45,871 nt of DNA from a beta proteobacterium AAP51 (GTDB lineage Bacteria; Pseudomonadota; Gammaproteobacteria; Burkholderiales; Burkholderiaceae_C). The notes beneath the pieces are model-generated. The model made no database searches. It was not told where the DNA came from and was given only the letters and a program-made list of their open reading frames with translations. The stretch spans positions 1-45,871 of the forward strand of contig LJHT01000007.1 in NCBI GenBank assembly GCA_001295905.1. Direction: 5' to 3'. The position numbers and the translations under genes were made by a program. This document shows, in pieces, positions 26,463 to 35,032 of this stretch. Numbering within the stretch: position 1 is the first letter of the stretch; the number at the start of each line of letters is the position of its first letter.

Positions 26463-26549
26463 CCGTCTTTCGTGCAGGGCTGCACGCCCGCTCCACGGCG
26501 CGCAGAAAAATGCGTGAAATGATGCAAGTGCTCAGAATGCTCGAATCTC

Positions 26550-26555
26550 TAAGAT
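26550..26555 (+). promoter_or_regulatory. TAAGAT, candidate -10 before the FIST gene
   Basis: TAAGAT occurs in an A/T-enriched stretch (26505-26560), 98 bases before the FIST start. The upstream -35 region is not clear. The leader downstream of it would be about 90 bases. Confidence 0.3.
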
Positions 26556-26653
26556 CCAGGCACCGTGTCTGAGCGGCCCGCACGGCACCCCATGCCGGGC
26601 GGGCCCCAGCGTCCCGACCTAACCACGGCCCGCGCGGGCCGAGAGAGCACGCC

Positions 26654-27799
26654 ATGCAGGTTCTGCAACTGCACTTCGACCCCGTGGGCAGCCCCGCGCT
26701 GCTGGCCCAGCGCCTGCAGGAAGCCGTGCACGCCGGCGCGCGTTCGGTGCTGGTGCTGGCCGGCGACGGCGTGGCCTGGCCGGCCGAGGCCGTGAACCCG
26801 CTGCTGCAGGCGCTGCCGGTGCCGGTGTTCGGCGGCGTCTTTCCGCAGGTGCTGCACGGCGGCACGCACACCGAAACCGGCCTCGTCGTGGCGGCCCTGG
26901 GCCAGGAGGCCGTGGTCACCGTGGTGGAAGGCCTGGACCGCGCCGACGCCGACTTCCACACCCCGCTGGCCGCCGCCGCGGCGCACGGCTGCCGCAGCCA
27001 GCTGGTGCTGGTGGATGGGCTGGCGCCCTTCATCGCGCACTTCGTCGAAGCCGTGTTCGAGCAGATCGGCGGCGGTGCTTCCTTCCTGGGCGGCGGCGCG
27101 GGCTCGCTCAGCTTCCAGGTGCGGCCCTGCGTGTTCACACCCGCCGGCCTGCGCAGCGGCGTGGGCGTGGTGGTGGGCCTGCGCAGCGCGCTGGGCATCG
27201 GCGTGAACCACGGCTGGCAGTCGATTGCCGGGCCTTTCGTGGTGACCGGCGCCGAGGGCAACACCATCACCAGCCTGGACTACCGGCCCGCGGCCGAGGT
27301 CTACCGCGAGTGCATCGAGCCCCTCGTCGGCCAGACGCTCACGCCCGCGAACTTCTTCGAACACGCCAAGGGCCACCCCTTCGGCATCGAGCGCTACGAC
27401 GGTTCGCTGCTGGTGCGCGACCCCATCGTCATGCAGGGCGAGCACCTGGTGTGCGTGGGCGCGGTGCCGATGCAGCGCATGGTCTACATCCTCAGCGGGC
27501 AGGTGGAAGAACTCATCGCCGCCGCGCAGCAGGGCACCGAGGGCGCGGTGCAGGCCTTGCAGGCCGAAGGCGGCACGGTGGCCGGCGGCCTGCTGGTGGA
27601 CTGCATCAGCCGCGTGCTCTTCCTGGGCCCGCGCTTTGGCGAAGAGCTGCTGGCCGCGCACCAGCGCCTGCAGCAGGCCGGCGGTGCCCAGGCGCCGCTG
27701 TTCGGCGTGCTGAGCCTGGGCGAAATCGCCAACAACGGCACCTACCTGCTGGAGTTCTACAACAAGACCTTCGTGCTCGGCGCCTACGGCCATGCCTGA
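26654..27799 (+). CDS. FIST-domain sensory protein
   Basis: This 381-residue cytoplasmic protein is built of FIST-N and FIST-C domains, a ligand-binding module (proposed for small molecules such as amino acids) that is often fused to histidine kinases or chemotaxis proteins. FIST-N landmarks are the early Ala/Val-rich VLVLAGDGVAWPAEAVNPLL and VFGGVFPQVLHGG; the centre has GGGASFLGGGAGSLSF; FIST-C shows GVNHGWQSIAGPF, NTITSLDYRPAAEVY and a C-terminal FGVLSLGEIANNGTYLLEFYN. No transmembrane segment or output domain is present. Its last 8 bases overlap the start of a histidine kinase, which is most likely the effector it controls. Confidence 0.88.
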   Translation: MQVLQLHFDPVGSPALLAQRLQEAVHAGARSVLVLAGDGVAWPAEAVNPLLQALPVPVFGGVFPQVLHGGTHTETGLVVAALGQEAVVTVVEGLDRADADFHTPLAAAAAHGCRSQLVLVDGLAPFIAHFVEAVFEQIGGGASFLGGGAGSLSFQVRPCVFTPAGLRSGVGVVVGLRSALGIGVNHGWQSIAGPFVVTGAEGNTITSLDYRPAAEVYRECIEPLVGQTLTPANFFEHAKGHPFGIERYDGSLLVRDPIVMQGEHLVCVGAVPMQRMVYILSGQVEELIAAAQQGTEGAVQALQAEGGTVAGGLLVDCISRVLFLGPRFGEELLAAHQRLQQAGGAQAPLFGVLSLGEIANNGTYLLEFYNKTFVLGAYGHA

Positions 27800-29378
27800 C
27801 ACCCAGGCGCGCCAGCTGGCGGCGATGAAGTTCGAGCTCGCCATGAGCGTGGGCGAGTCGCTGGAGCTCGAGCCCATGGCGCGCGCCTTCATGCGCCCGC
27901 TGCTGCAGTTCGTTCGCGGCCTGAGCTGCCAGCTGTGGTGGCGCGAAACGCAGGGCGCCTGGCAGCGGATGGGCTACCCGGCACGCAGCCTGGCCCCGGC
28001 CGGCCAGCCCGACGCGGTGCACGCCTGGCGCGAGAGCGTGGCCCAGGAAACCGTGCCGCGCCCGCTGCACACCGAACTGGCGGGCGCACGCCATCTGCAC
28101 GCCCTGCCGGTGGGCGCGCGCGGCTGGCTGTTCATTGAATGCCTGGGCCAGCCGGTGCCGGACGCCGTGCTGGGCGCCATCGGCGTGGTGCTACTGCGCC
28201 TGGCCAACGCCTGCCAGGCCTGCGAGCAGCACGCACAGCTGCAAGAGCTGCTGAGCCAGAAAGAGGCCGCCAAGCGCGCGCTGCGCGAGGCCTTGTCGCG
28301 CCTGGAAGACATCTTCGCGCTCAGCAGCGACGGCTTCATCTACTTCGACGCCCAGGCCCGCGTGGCCTACAGCAACCCGCGAGCTGCGGCGCTGCTGGAG
28401 CTGCCGCCCACCCAGCTGCAGGCCATGGACCTGCCCGCCCTGCACACCTGGCTGGCCACCTGCGGCTCCGCGCCCGGCAGCGCGGGCCTGCCTGGCGCCG
28501 GCCCCGCGCCCACCGGCGTGCTGCAGCTCAGCCACCCGCGGCCGCGCGTGCTGGCCTGGGCCTTGCGCCACAAGGACGCGGCGGCCGACGAGGGCGCCGA
28601 CGGCAGCGCGGTGCTCTACCTGCGCGACATCACGCACGAGTCGGAGGTCGAGCGCCTGAAGAGCGAGTTCCTCAACACCGCGGCGCACGAGCTGCGCACG
28701 CCCATCGTCAGCGTGTTCGGCTTCTCGGAGCTGATGCTGGGCCGGCCCACCACGGAAGAACAGCGGCGCGAGATGCTGCAGATCATCCACCGCCAGGCGG
28801 CGCTGCTGGTGTCGCTGGTGGACGAGCTGCTCGACCTGGCGCGGCTGGAACAGGGCGGCCAGCGCATGCTGTCGCCCGCGCGGCACGAACTGGCGCTGCT
28901 GGTGGGCACCACGGTGCAAGGGCTGTCGGTGCCGGGCGACAGCCGGCGCGTGCAGGTGGGCACCCTGCCGGCGCAGGCGCCGCTGCAGGTGGATGCCAAG
29001 CTCTTCCACCGCGCGTTGCTGAACGTGCTGACGAACGCCTTCAAGTACTCGCCCCAGGGCGGCGACATCACGCTGCAGGCCTTGCCCGGCACGCTGCCTG
29101 CCCCGGAAGGCACGCCCGGCGCACCCGACGGCAGCACCCCTGCGTGGGGCCTGCGCATCACCGACCAGGGCATGGGCATGAGCCCCGAGCAGGTGGCCCG
29201 CGTCTTCGAGCGCTTCTACCGCGCCGACCAGTCGGGCACCGTGCCCGGCACGGGCCTGGGCATGAGCCTGGTGAAGGAGATCGTCGAACTGCACGGCGGC
29301 CGCGTCGACGTGCAGAGCAGCCTCGGCCAGGGTTGCGCGGTCACGCTGTGGTGGCCTGCGGCGGCGCCAGCTGGCTGA
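27792..29378 (+). CDS. PAS sensor histidine kinase partner of the FIST protein
   Basis: This 528-residue cytoplasmic kinase has an N-terminal GAF-like region (about 15-145), a helix, a PAS domain (about 168-282), and HisKA with phospho-acceptor His299 in FLNTAAHELRTPI. The HATPase has ALLNVLTNAFKYSPQGG, DQGMGMS and GTGLGMSLVKEIVELHGG. An inserted linker of about 25 Pro/Gly/Ala residues splits the PAS domain (225-245), and another lies in the HATPase before the second Gly box. No response regulator is adjacent, so its target lies elsewhere. An intrinsic terminator contains the stop codon. Confidence 0.9.
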   Translation: MPDTQARQLAAMKFELAMSVGESLELEPMARAFMRPLLQFVRGLSCQLWWRETQGAWQRMGYPARSLAPAGQPDAVHAWRESVAQETVPRPLHTELAGARHLHALPVGARGWLFIECLGQPVPDAVLGAIGVVLLRLANACQACEQHAQLQELLSQKEAAKRALREALSRLEDIFALSSDGFIYFDAQARVAYSNPRAAALLELPPTQLQAMDLPALHTWLATCGSAPGSAGLPGAGPAPTGVLQLSHPRPRVLAWALRHKDAAADEGADGSAVLYLRDITHESEVERLKSEFLNTAAHELRTPIVSVFGFSELMLGRPTTEEQRREMLQIIHRQAALLVSLVDELLDLARLEQGGQRMLSPARHELALLVGTTVQGLSVPGDSRRVQVGTLPAQAPLQVDAKLFHRALLNVLTNAFKYSPQGGDITLQALPGTLPAPEGTPGAPDGSTPAWGLRITDQGMGMSPEQVARVFERFYRADQSGTVPGTGLGMSLVKEIVELHGGRVDVQSSLGQGCAVTLWWPAAAPAG

Positions 29379-29413
29379 GCGGCTTGCCACAGCCTGACAA
29401 ACCGCTCAGTTTT
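29375..29413 (+). terminator. Intrinsic terminator after the FIST/kinase pair
   Basis: CTGAGCGGCTTG (29375-29386) pairs with CAAACCGCTCAG (29398-29409) over 12 positions with one mismatch and an 11-base loop, directly followed by TTTT (29410-29413). The kinase stop TGA at 29376-29378 lies in the left arm. Confidence 0.75.
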
Positions 29414-29481
29414 CAGGGGTAAACGACTTGAGTAACGTCCGCGCCCCAGGGCCGTCGTGGACGCCCTCAGTTCGGGACACC

Positions 29482-31215
29482 ATGGACGCTCTCAACCCCT
29501 ACCACCTCCGCCCCTGGGTGGGCCAGTACGGCAGCCACATCAGCACCGAGCTGCCCGTGCCGGCGCACCCCAGCCTGGCCGCAATGGCCAGCGCGGCGTG
29601 CACGCGCTACGCGGCGCAGACCGCCTTCACCACCGTCATGCCCAACGGCATGTACGGCAGCCTGAGCTACGGCCAGGTGCAGGAAAAGAGCGACCACTTC
29701 GCGCGCTACCTGCGCCAGGTGCTGGGCCTGGCCGCCGGCGACCGCGTGGCCATTCAAATGCCCAACTGCCTGAGCTACCCCGTGGTGCTGCTGGGCGTGC
29801 TGAAGGCCGGCTGCGTGGCGGTGAACACCAACCCGCTCTACACCGCCAGCGAGATGGCGCACCAGTTCAAGGACAGCGGCGCCAAGGTGGTGGTGGTCGT
29901 CGACATGTTCGCCGACAAGCTGGAGCAGGCCCTGCCCAGCACCGACGTGAAGCACGTGGTCATCACCCGCGTGCCGGAGTTCTTCCCCGCGCTGGTGGGC
30001 GGCATCGTGCATGCGGTGATGAAGTACTGGAACCAGCTCGTGCCCAAGCACGGCGTGCAGGCCACGGCGCTGCCGGCGGCGCTGGCGCAGGGCGCGGCGG
30101 CCGGCGGCGATGTGGCCAGCTACAGCCAGGGCCTGAAGCACGACAGTCTGGCGCTGCTGCAGTACACCGGCGGCACCACGGGCGTGGCCAAGGGCGCCAT
30201 GCTCACGCACGGCAACCTGCTGTGGAACATGGCGCAGATGCGTGCGATGTGCGCGAGCCACATCGACGAAGGCAAGGAGGTGGTGCTCACGGCTTTGCCG
30301 CTGTATCACATCTTCGCTTTCACGGTGAACTTCCTCTGCATGTTCGAGGCCGGCGCGCGCAACATCCTGGTGCCCAGCCCGCGGCCCATCCAGAACCTGC
30401 AGCGCGCCATCGAGAACTACAAGATCACCTGGATCACCGGCGTGAACACCCTCTACAACGCGCTGCTGGGCGAAGAGTGGTTCACCGCCTACCCGCCCAA
30501 GCACCTGAAGGCCGCCGGCGGCGGCGGCGCGGCCATGCACCACGCGGTGGTGGAACGTTTCGAGCAGGTGAGCGGCGCGCCGCTGGTGGAAGGCTATGGC
30601 CTGACCGAAAGCTCGCCCGTGGTGTGTTTCCAGCCGCTGAACGCGCGGCGCCAGAAAGACACCATCGGCATCCCCGCGCCCATGACCGATGTGTGCCTGG
30701 TCGACGACCACGGCCAGCCCGTGGCCGTGGGCCAGCCGGGCGAGCTGATCGTGCGCGGCCCGCAGGTGATGCAAGGCTACTGGCAGCGCCCCGAGGCCAG
30801 CGCCGAGGTGCTGAAGGACGGCTGGCTCTACACCGGCGACGTGGCGGTGATGGACGGCGACGGCACCTTCAGAATAGTCGACCGCAAGAAGGACATGATT
30901 CTTGTGAGCGGCTTCAACGTCTACCCGAACGAGATCGAAGACGCGCTCTCGCGCCACGACGGCGTGCTGGAAGCCGCCGTCATCGGCGTGCCCGACGACA
31001 AGACCGGCGAGGCCGTTCGCGCCTATGTCGTCAAGCGCGACGACAGCCTCACCGCCGAGGCCCTGCAGGCCCACTGCCGCACGCTGCTGACGGGCTACAA
31101 GCTGCCGGCGCGCATCGAATTCCGCGACGAGCTGCCCAAGACCCCGGTGGGCAAGATCCTGCGCCGCGACCTGCGTGCCGAGGTGCTGGCCGCACACAAG
31201 AAGACCAAGGGCTGA
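29482..31215 (+). CDS. fadD: Long-chain fatty-acid--CoA ligase
   Basis: This 577-residue adenylate-forming enzyme activates fatty acids to acyl-CoA with ATP before beta-oxidation or lipid synthesis. Motifs are complete: phosphate loop YTGGTTGVAKGAMLTHGN, GYGLTESSP, GWLYTGDVAVMDGDG, IVDRKKDMILVSGFNVYPNE, and the catalytic lysine in PKTPVGKILRRDLR near the C-terminus. It is close in length and motif order to E. coli FadD. The ATG at 29482 gives a typical N-terminus (MDALNPYHLRPWVGQYGSH); a TTG 18 codons earlier is in frame but yields an unusual leader and lies close to the terminator. A transporter gene follows after 6 bases. Confidence 0.93.
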   Translation: MDALNPYHLRPWVGQYGSHISTELPVPAHPSLAAMASAACTRYAAQTAFTTVMPNGMYGSLSYGQVQEKSDHFARYLRQVLGLAAGDRVAIQMPNCLSYPVVLLGVLKAGCVAVNTNPLYTASEMAHQFKDSGAKVVVVVDMFADKLEQALPSTDVKHVVITRVPEFFPALVGGIVHAVMKYWNQLVPKHGVQATALPAALAQGAAAGGDVASYSQGLKHDSLALLQYTGGTTGVAKGAMLTHGNLLWNMAQMRAMCASHIDEGKEVVLTALPLYHIFAFTVNFLCMFEAGARNILVPSPRPIQNLQRAIENYKITWITGVNTLYNALLGEEWFTAYPPKHLKAAGGGGAAMHHAVVERFEQVSGAPLVEGYGLTESSPVVCFQPLNARRQKDTIGIPAPMTDVCLVDDHGQPVAVGQPGELIVRGPQVMQGYWQRPEASAEVLKDGWLYTGDVAVMDGDGTFRIVDRKKDMILVSGFNVYPNEIEDALSRHDGVLEAAVIGVPDDKTGEAVRAYVVKRDDSLTAEALQAHCRTLLTGYKLPARIEFRDELPKTPVGKILRRDLRAEVLAAHKKTKG

Positions 31216-31221
31216 ACGAAC

Positions 31222-32127
31222 ATGCTTTCAGAAACCGAAACCAGGCTGCTGGGCGTGATGATGATGGTCATCATGCTGGGCATGGGCGCGAGCCTCACCT
31301 TCAAGGACTTCGCCATCGCGCTGCGCAAGCCCGCCGGCGTGGCCATCGGGCTGCTGTGCCAGTACGGCATCATGCCGCTGCTGGCCTTCTTGCTGGCCAA
31401 GTCGCTGGCGCTGCCGCCGGCCTATGCCGTGGGCCTCATCCTGATGGGCTGCATGCCCGGGGGCACCACCAGCAACATCTTTGCCTACTTCAGCAAGGGC
31501 ACTTTGAGCCTGTCGATCCTGATGACCATCAGCTCGACCATCGTGGCCATCGTGATGGTGCCCTTGACGCTGGCCTTCTATTCCAGCGGCATCGAAGGGC
31601 AGTGGCAGATTCCGCGCGAGAACGTCATCCAGGTGCTGTTCGTGCTGCTGGTGCCCACGCTGCTGGGCGTGGCGCTGCGCAAGTGGAACGCCAACGTCGG
31701 CGCCGTCATCGAGATGCTGGGCGGCCTGCTGGGCGTGGTGGTCATCCTCTTCCTCATCATCAGCTGGGTGCCGCGCAACTGGCCGCTGCTGCTGGAAACG
31801 GGGCTGCCGGTCTACACCGCATCGGTCGGCCTGGGGCTGGCGGGTTTCCTGCTGGGCTACGGGCTCTCACGCACGCTGAGGCAGGACACCCGCCGCGCAC
31901 GCACCATCGCGCTGGAAACCGGCATCCAGAACGGGCCGCTGGCCGTGCTGATCGTGCTGCTGACCTTCAGCGGTGAACAGCAGCAGCAGGTGCTGCTGAT
32001 CCCGGTGCTGTACTCGCTGTTCATCGTGCTCACCGCGGCCGCGGTGACGGTGTGGTTCCGCCGCATCACCACGCGCGAGGAACTGGCGCGCGACGCGGCC
32101 AAGATCGGCGCGCTGGCGAAGGCCTGA
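31222..32127 (+). CDS. BASS-family sodium-dependent transporter
   Basis: This 301-residue membrane protein has about nine to ten helices and belongs to the bile acid:sodium symporter (SBF) family, which in bacteria carries organic anions such as pantoate, pyruvate or taurocholate-like compounds. Conserved residues are seen in GCMPGGTTSNIFAYFSKG (Na+-binding unwound helix) and ALETGIQNGPLA (second unwound helix). Its gene is 6 bases after the acyl-CoA ligase, so the two are one transcription unit; the pairing could mean uptake and CoA-activation of an organic acid. Substrate unknown. Confidence 0.88.
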   Translation: MLSETETRLLGVMMMVIMLGMGASLTFKDFAIALRKPAGVAIGLLCQYGIMPLLAFLLAKSLALPPAYAVGLILMGCMPGGTTSNIFAYFSKGTLSLSILMTISSTIVAIVMVPLTLAFYSSGIEGQWQIPRENVIQVLFVLLVPTLLGVALRKWNANVGAVIEMLGGLLGVVVILFLIISWVPRNWPLLLETGLPVYTASVGLGLAGFLLGYGLSRTLRQDTRRARTIALETGIQNGPLAVLIVLLTFSGEQQQQVLLIPVLYSLFIVLTAAAVTVWFRRITTREELARDAAKIGALAKA

Positions 32128-32132
32128 ACTGC

Positions 32133-32158
32133 GGGTCTGAAGCACGGGCCTGAAGCAC
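32133..32158. repeat. Tandem 13-bp direct repeat
   Basis: GGGTCTGAAGCAC (32133-32145) is followed immediately by GGGCCTGAAGCAC (32146-32158), one mismatch. It lies just after the BASS stop in the untranslated region before the SagB-like gene. Confidence 0.5.
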
Positions 32159-32264
32159 TGGCCGGACCTGCGCGACTGAAACCCGGGGCTGCGGGCCACG
32201 CTGCAGCCCAGCCAACATACGCCTGGCCGCAGCAGGGGCAGTGCCGCCGCCCGCCCACCCGGCC

Positions 32265-32270
32265 TAAGCT
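32265..32270 (+). promoter_or_regulatory. TAAGCT, candidate -10 placed for a leaderless start
   Basis: TAAGCT ends 6 bases before the GTG start at 32277. If it is a true -10, transcription would begin at or next to the start codon, giving a leaderless message; consistently, no ribosome-binding site precedes the GTG. Confidence 0.3.
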
Positions 32271-32276
32271 GCCAGG

Positions 32277-34184
32277 GTGGACAAGCTGCTGTGGGTGCTG
32301 GCCCCGCTGGTGCTGGCCGGTGGGGTGGTGGGCGTGCTGGCCTGGCGCGGGCGCCTGCCTTCGCGCACGGTGCTGAACGCCGCCTTCAGCCTGCTGCTGC
32401 TGGTGTACCTGCTGGTGACGGCGGGGCTGGGCATCTTCTGGGTGGCCCACCAGCACCTGCCGGTGTTCGACTGGCACTACGTCTTCGGCTACGCCATGCT
32501 GGTGCTGGTGGCCGTGCACCTGGCCTTCAACTTCCGCATGCTGTGGCACACATTGAAGCGGCGCCAAACGCCCGGCACAGGCGCTGCGGGTGCCGGCACT
32601 CTGCGGCCCGCAGGCCCTGCCAGGCCCCGCGTGGCAGCCGGCGTGGCGCGGCGGCCCTGGCTGGGCGCCTTCGCCTTGCTGGGCATGGGCACGGCGCTGG
32701 GCACGGCCTACTGGATCGGCCTGCGCCAGGGGCGCACCGAGTTGCGTGTGGTGGCCGGCGGCGGCGCGACACCCACCGATGCCGTGGCCAACGCCCAAGC
32801 CGCCGCCGCGGTGGTGGAAGCCTTCCACGAGTTCTCTTCCCATTCGCGCAGCGGCGTCTTCCGCCGCGCCGCCAGCAGCGACTGGGACACCCGGCCCCCA
32901 CCCTTCAAGGCCCTGCCCGCGGCCACGCAGCAGGCCTTGCCGCCGCCGTTGAAGGCGCGCGCCGAAGGGCTGCTCACACGCCAGGGCCTGTCCACGCTGC
33001 TGTGGCACACCGCCGGCATCAGCCTGGAGCGCGGCGGCATCGTGTTCCGCACCGCGCCTTCTTCGGGCGCGCTCTTCGCTGCCGAGTTCTACCTCGCCGT
33101 GCGCGCGGCCCCCGGCATCGCACCGGGCCTGTGGCACTACCAGCCGCAGCACCAGGCGCTGGCCCTGCTGCGCGCAGGTGAACCCGGCCCGGCGCTGCTG
33201 CCCGCTGGCGCCCCGGCCGCGCTGCTAGCCACCGCGCTGTGGCGCCGCAGCGGCCACAAGTACGGCGACCGCGGCTACCGCTACGTGCTGGCCGACCTGG
33301 GCCACGCGCTGGAAAACACCCGCCAGGTGGCCGCGGCGCTGCGCGGCAGCGCCACGCTGCTGCCGCAGTTCGATGAAGCCGCGCTGGCAGCCTTGCTGGG
33401 CATCGACGAACAGCAGGAAGGCGTGCTGGCCCAGGTGCTGCTGTTCGGTGCGCCCGTGCAACTTCAAGCGCTGGGGCCGGCGGCGCAGGTGCCGGTGCAG
33501 GCCGGGCCCGCGGCGCTGGGCGTCACCGAGGCCATCCACCGCGCCACCTCTTTGCGCGGCGCCACAGCCTGGACGGCCAGCACGGTGCCGGCGGCGCCGT
33601 CCACCGCCGTTGCCACGGCTCAGGCCGCGCCCGACCCGCTGCCGCTGATTGCCGCCCGACGCTCACACAGGCGCTTCAGCAGCCAGCCCCTCGGCGCCGT
33701 GCCGCTGCAACAGGTGCTGGTGGCCATGACCACTGCACCGGCGCAGCTGAGCACGGCCGTGCGCGTGCACGTGTTGACGCTCACGGTGGAGGGCCACACG
33801 CCGGCCGCCTGGCGCTGGGACGCCCGCTCGCGGCGCCTTCTCTACACGCACGCGCTGGCAGCACGCACCGCGCGCGCGCAGGCCCGCGCCGCCGCGCTGG
33901 GGCAGGACGTGGTGGGCGACGCCGCGGCTGTGCTGGTGCTCACCCTCGACCGTGCCGCCTTCGCCGCCGACCCCGCCGGCGCTGCACGCGGCTACCGCCA
34001 CGCCTTCATCGAGGCCGGCCTGCTGGGCGAGCGCCTGTACCTGCAGGCACAGGCCCTGGGCCTGGGCGCCTGCGCCGTGGGCGCCTTCTACGACGACGAA
34101 GCCGCCGCGCTGCTGGGCGTCACCCTTGGGAACGAGTGGGTGGTGCACTTCGCAGCGCTGGGCGTCCTGAACCCGCAGGGGTGA
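32277..34184 (+). CDS. Membrane-anchored tandem SagB/ThcOx-type nitroreductase
   Basis: This 635-residue protein has an unusual order. Four N-terminal hydrophobic helices (about 5-22, 33-55, 65-90, 127-147) include His58, His60, His67 and His81, an arrangement reminiscent of b-type haem membrane domains (DUF4405/b561-like). Two flavin nitroreductase-like domains of the SagB class follow. Domain 1 (about 178-350) shows HEFSSHSR, LLWHTAGISLERGG, APSSGALFAAEFYLAVR and DLGHALENTRQVAAAL. Domain 2 (about 440-625) shows IAARRSHRRFSSQPL and AFIEAGLLGERLYLQAQALG. SagB-class enzymes dehydrogenate azolines in natural products, but stand-alone members are common. The start is GTG 32277 with no ribosome-binding site. 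No YcaO cyclodehydratase is nearby, so a peptide-modifying role is unproven. Confidence 0.8.
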   Translation: MDKLLWVLAPLVLAGGVVGVLAWRGRLPSRTVLNAAFSLLLLVYLLVTAGLGIFWVAHQHLPVFDWHYVFGYAMLVLVAVHLAFNFRMLWHTLKRRQTPGTGAAGAGTLRPAGPARPRVAAGVARRPWLGAFALLGMGTALGTAYWIGLRQGRTELRVVAGGGATPTDAVANAQAAAAVVEAFHEFSSHSRSGVFRRAASSDWDTRPPPFKALPAATQQALPPPLKARAEGLLTRQGLSTLLWHTAGISLERGGIVFRTAPSSGALFAAEFYLAVRAAPGIAPGLWHYQPQHQALALLRAGEPGPALLPAGAPAALLATALWRRSGHKYGDRGYRYVLADLGHALENTRQVAAALRGSATLLPQFDEAALAALLGIDEQQEGVLAQVLLFGAPVQLQALGPAAQVPVQAGPAALGVTEAIHRATSLRGATAWTASTVPAAPSTAVATAQAAPDPLPLIAARRSHRRFSSQPLGAVPLQQVLVAMTTAPAQLSTAVRVHVLTLTVEGHTPAAWRWDARSRRLLYTHALAARTARAQARAAALGQDVVGDAAAVLVLTLDRAAFAADPAGAARGYRHAFIEAGLLGERLYLQAQALGLGACAVGAFYDDEAAALLGVTLGNEWVVHFAALGVLNPQG

Positions 34185-34315
34185 CCTGCTCGGTGCGTGA
34201 CCGCTGCCGTTGCAACCAGGGCGGCCGCGACGGCATCGGCGTGTTCCGGCTCACGCGCAAGACGCGCAAGATCAACACCATCCACCAGGGCTACATCGGC
34301 TGCAGCGGGCGCTGA
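34181..34315 (+). CDS. Small Cys-containing ORF of 44 residues, unknown
   Basis: The frame starts GTG at 34181, overlapping the stop of the SagB-like gene, or GTG at 34193. Third positions are G or C in about 42 of 44 codons, matching the neighbours, so it is probably coding. The product contains RDRCRCNQGGRDG and a basic central part (LTRKTRKINTIHQGYIGC), with four cysteines in total. I do not recognise it. It could be a small functional protein, the remnant of a longer gene, or, more speculatively, a peptide substrate of the adjacent oxidoreductase. No ribosome-binding site is visible. Confidence 0.4.
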   Translation: MTCSVRDRCRCNQGGRDGIGVFRLTRKTRKINTIHQGYIGCSGR

Positions 34316-34330
34316 AGCCGCGCACCGCAG

Positions 34331-34894
34331 TCAGCCGGCCTGCCGCCTTTTCAGCCGCCGCCGCCGCTCTTGCCTGATGAGCACGGCCCAGCCCCAGTAC
34401 ACCAGCGCATAGGCCGTGAGCCCCAGCACGGCGCCGGCAATGGGAAAGCCCGCCAGCAAGGCCGGGCCCCAGGACGTCACCTGCTCCCACAGCGCCGCCG
34501 GCCAGGTGTGCGGCGCATTCCAGGCCCAGTTGGCCATGGCCGGGGTGGGCGTGGCCGGCGCGCTGTGAGGCACGACGAAAGAGCCCAGGTAGGCGGCCAG
34601 CGCCCAGATCGGCGCCATCGTAAAGGGGTTGGTGAGCCAGGTGGCGGCCGCTGCGGCGGCCACGTTGGCGCGCAGGGCCACGGCCGCCAGCATGGCCGCC
34701 GGCATCTGCAGCGGCACCGGAAAAACGCCGATGCCGATGCCCAAGGCCACGCCCAGCGCCACGCCGCGGCGGTGCAGCACCCACAGGCGCGGGTGCTCGC
34801 GCAGGTAGTGGCCCAGCCACGCGAAGCCCCGCGTCTGCTCCATCGTCTGGGCGGTGGGCAGCCAGCGACGCAGGCGCTTCTTGAATTCAGCCAT
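34331..34894 (-). CDS. DUF2062-domain membrane protein
   Basis: This 187-residue protein has three to four hydrophobic helices. MAEFKKRLRRWLPTAQ is followed by the DUF2062 core: HRRGVALGVALGIGIGVFPVP and a TWLTNPFTMAPIWALAAYLG segment with the conserved NP(F/I)T motif, ending in a very basic tail (RQERRRRLKRRQAG). DUF2062 proteins are small inner-membrane proteins of unknown function. ATG 34894 is used because it gives the usual N-terminus; an in-frame ATG at 35008 would add a Pro/Arg-rich leader without merit. It is convergent with the small ORF and starts 179 bases downstream of the muramidase stop on the same strand. Confidence 0.88.
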   Translation of the reverse strand: MAEFKKRLRRWLPTAQTMEQTRGFAWLGHYLREHPRLWVLHRRGVALGVALGIGIGVFPVPLQMPAAMLAAVALRANVAAAAAATWLTNPFTMAPIWALAAYLGSFVVPHSAPATPTPAMANWAWNAPHTWPAALWEQVTSWGPALLAGFPIAGAVLGLTAYALVYWGWAVLIRQERRRRLKRRQAG

Positions 34895-35032
34895 CGAACA
34901 GGGGGCAATCAGACAGAGAGGGGCAACCCGTCCGTTGGGCAGGGCCCGCAGCAAGGCGGGCAGTGCAGGTGGGCGCGGCCGCCCGGGCTGCCGGGCCGGC
35001 TTTCGCAAGGGTGCGCGGACTCTATCAGCGCA

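Noticed and set aside
26485..26498. GTGCAGGGCTGCAC as a terminator after the LysR gene
   Set aside because: The 6-bp palindrome is too short and lacks a T-tract.
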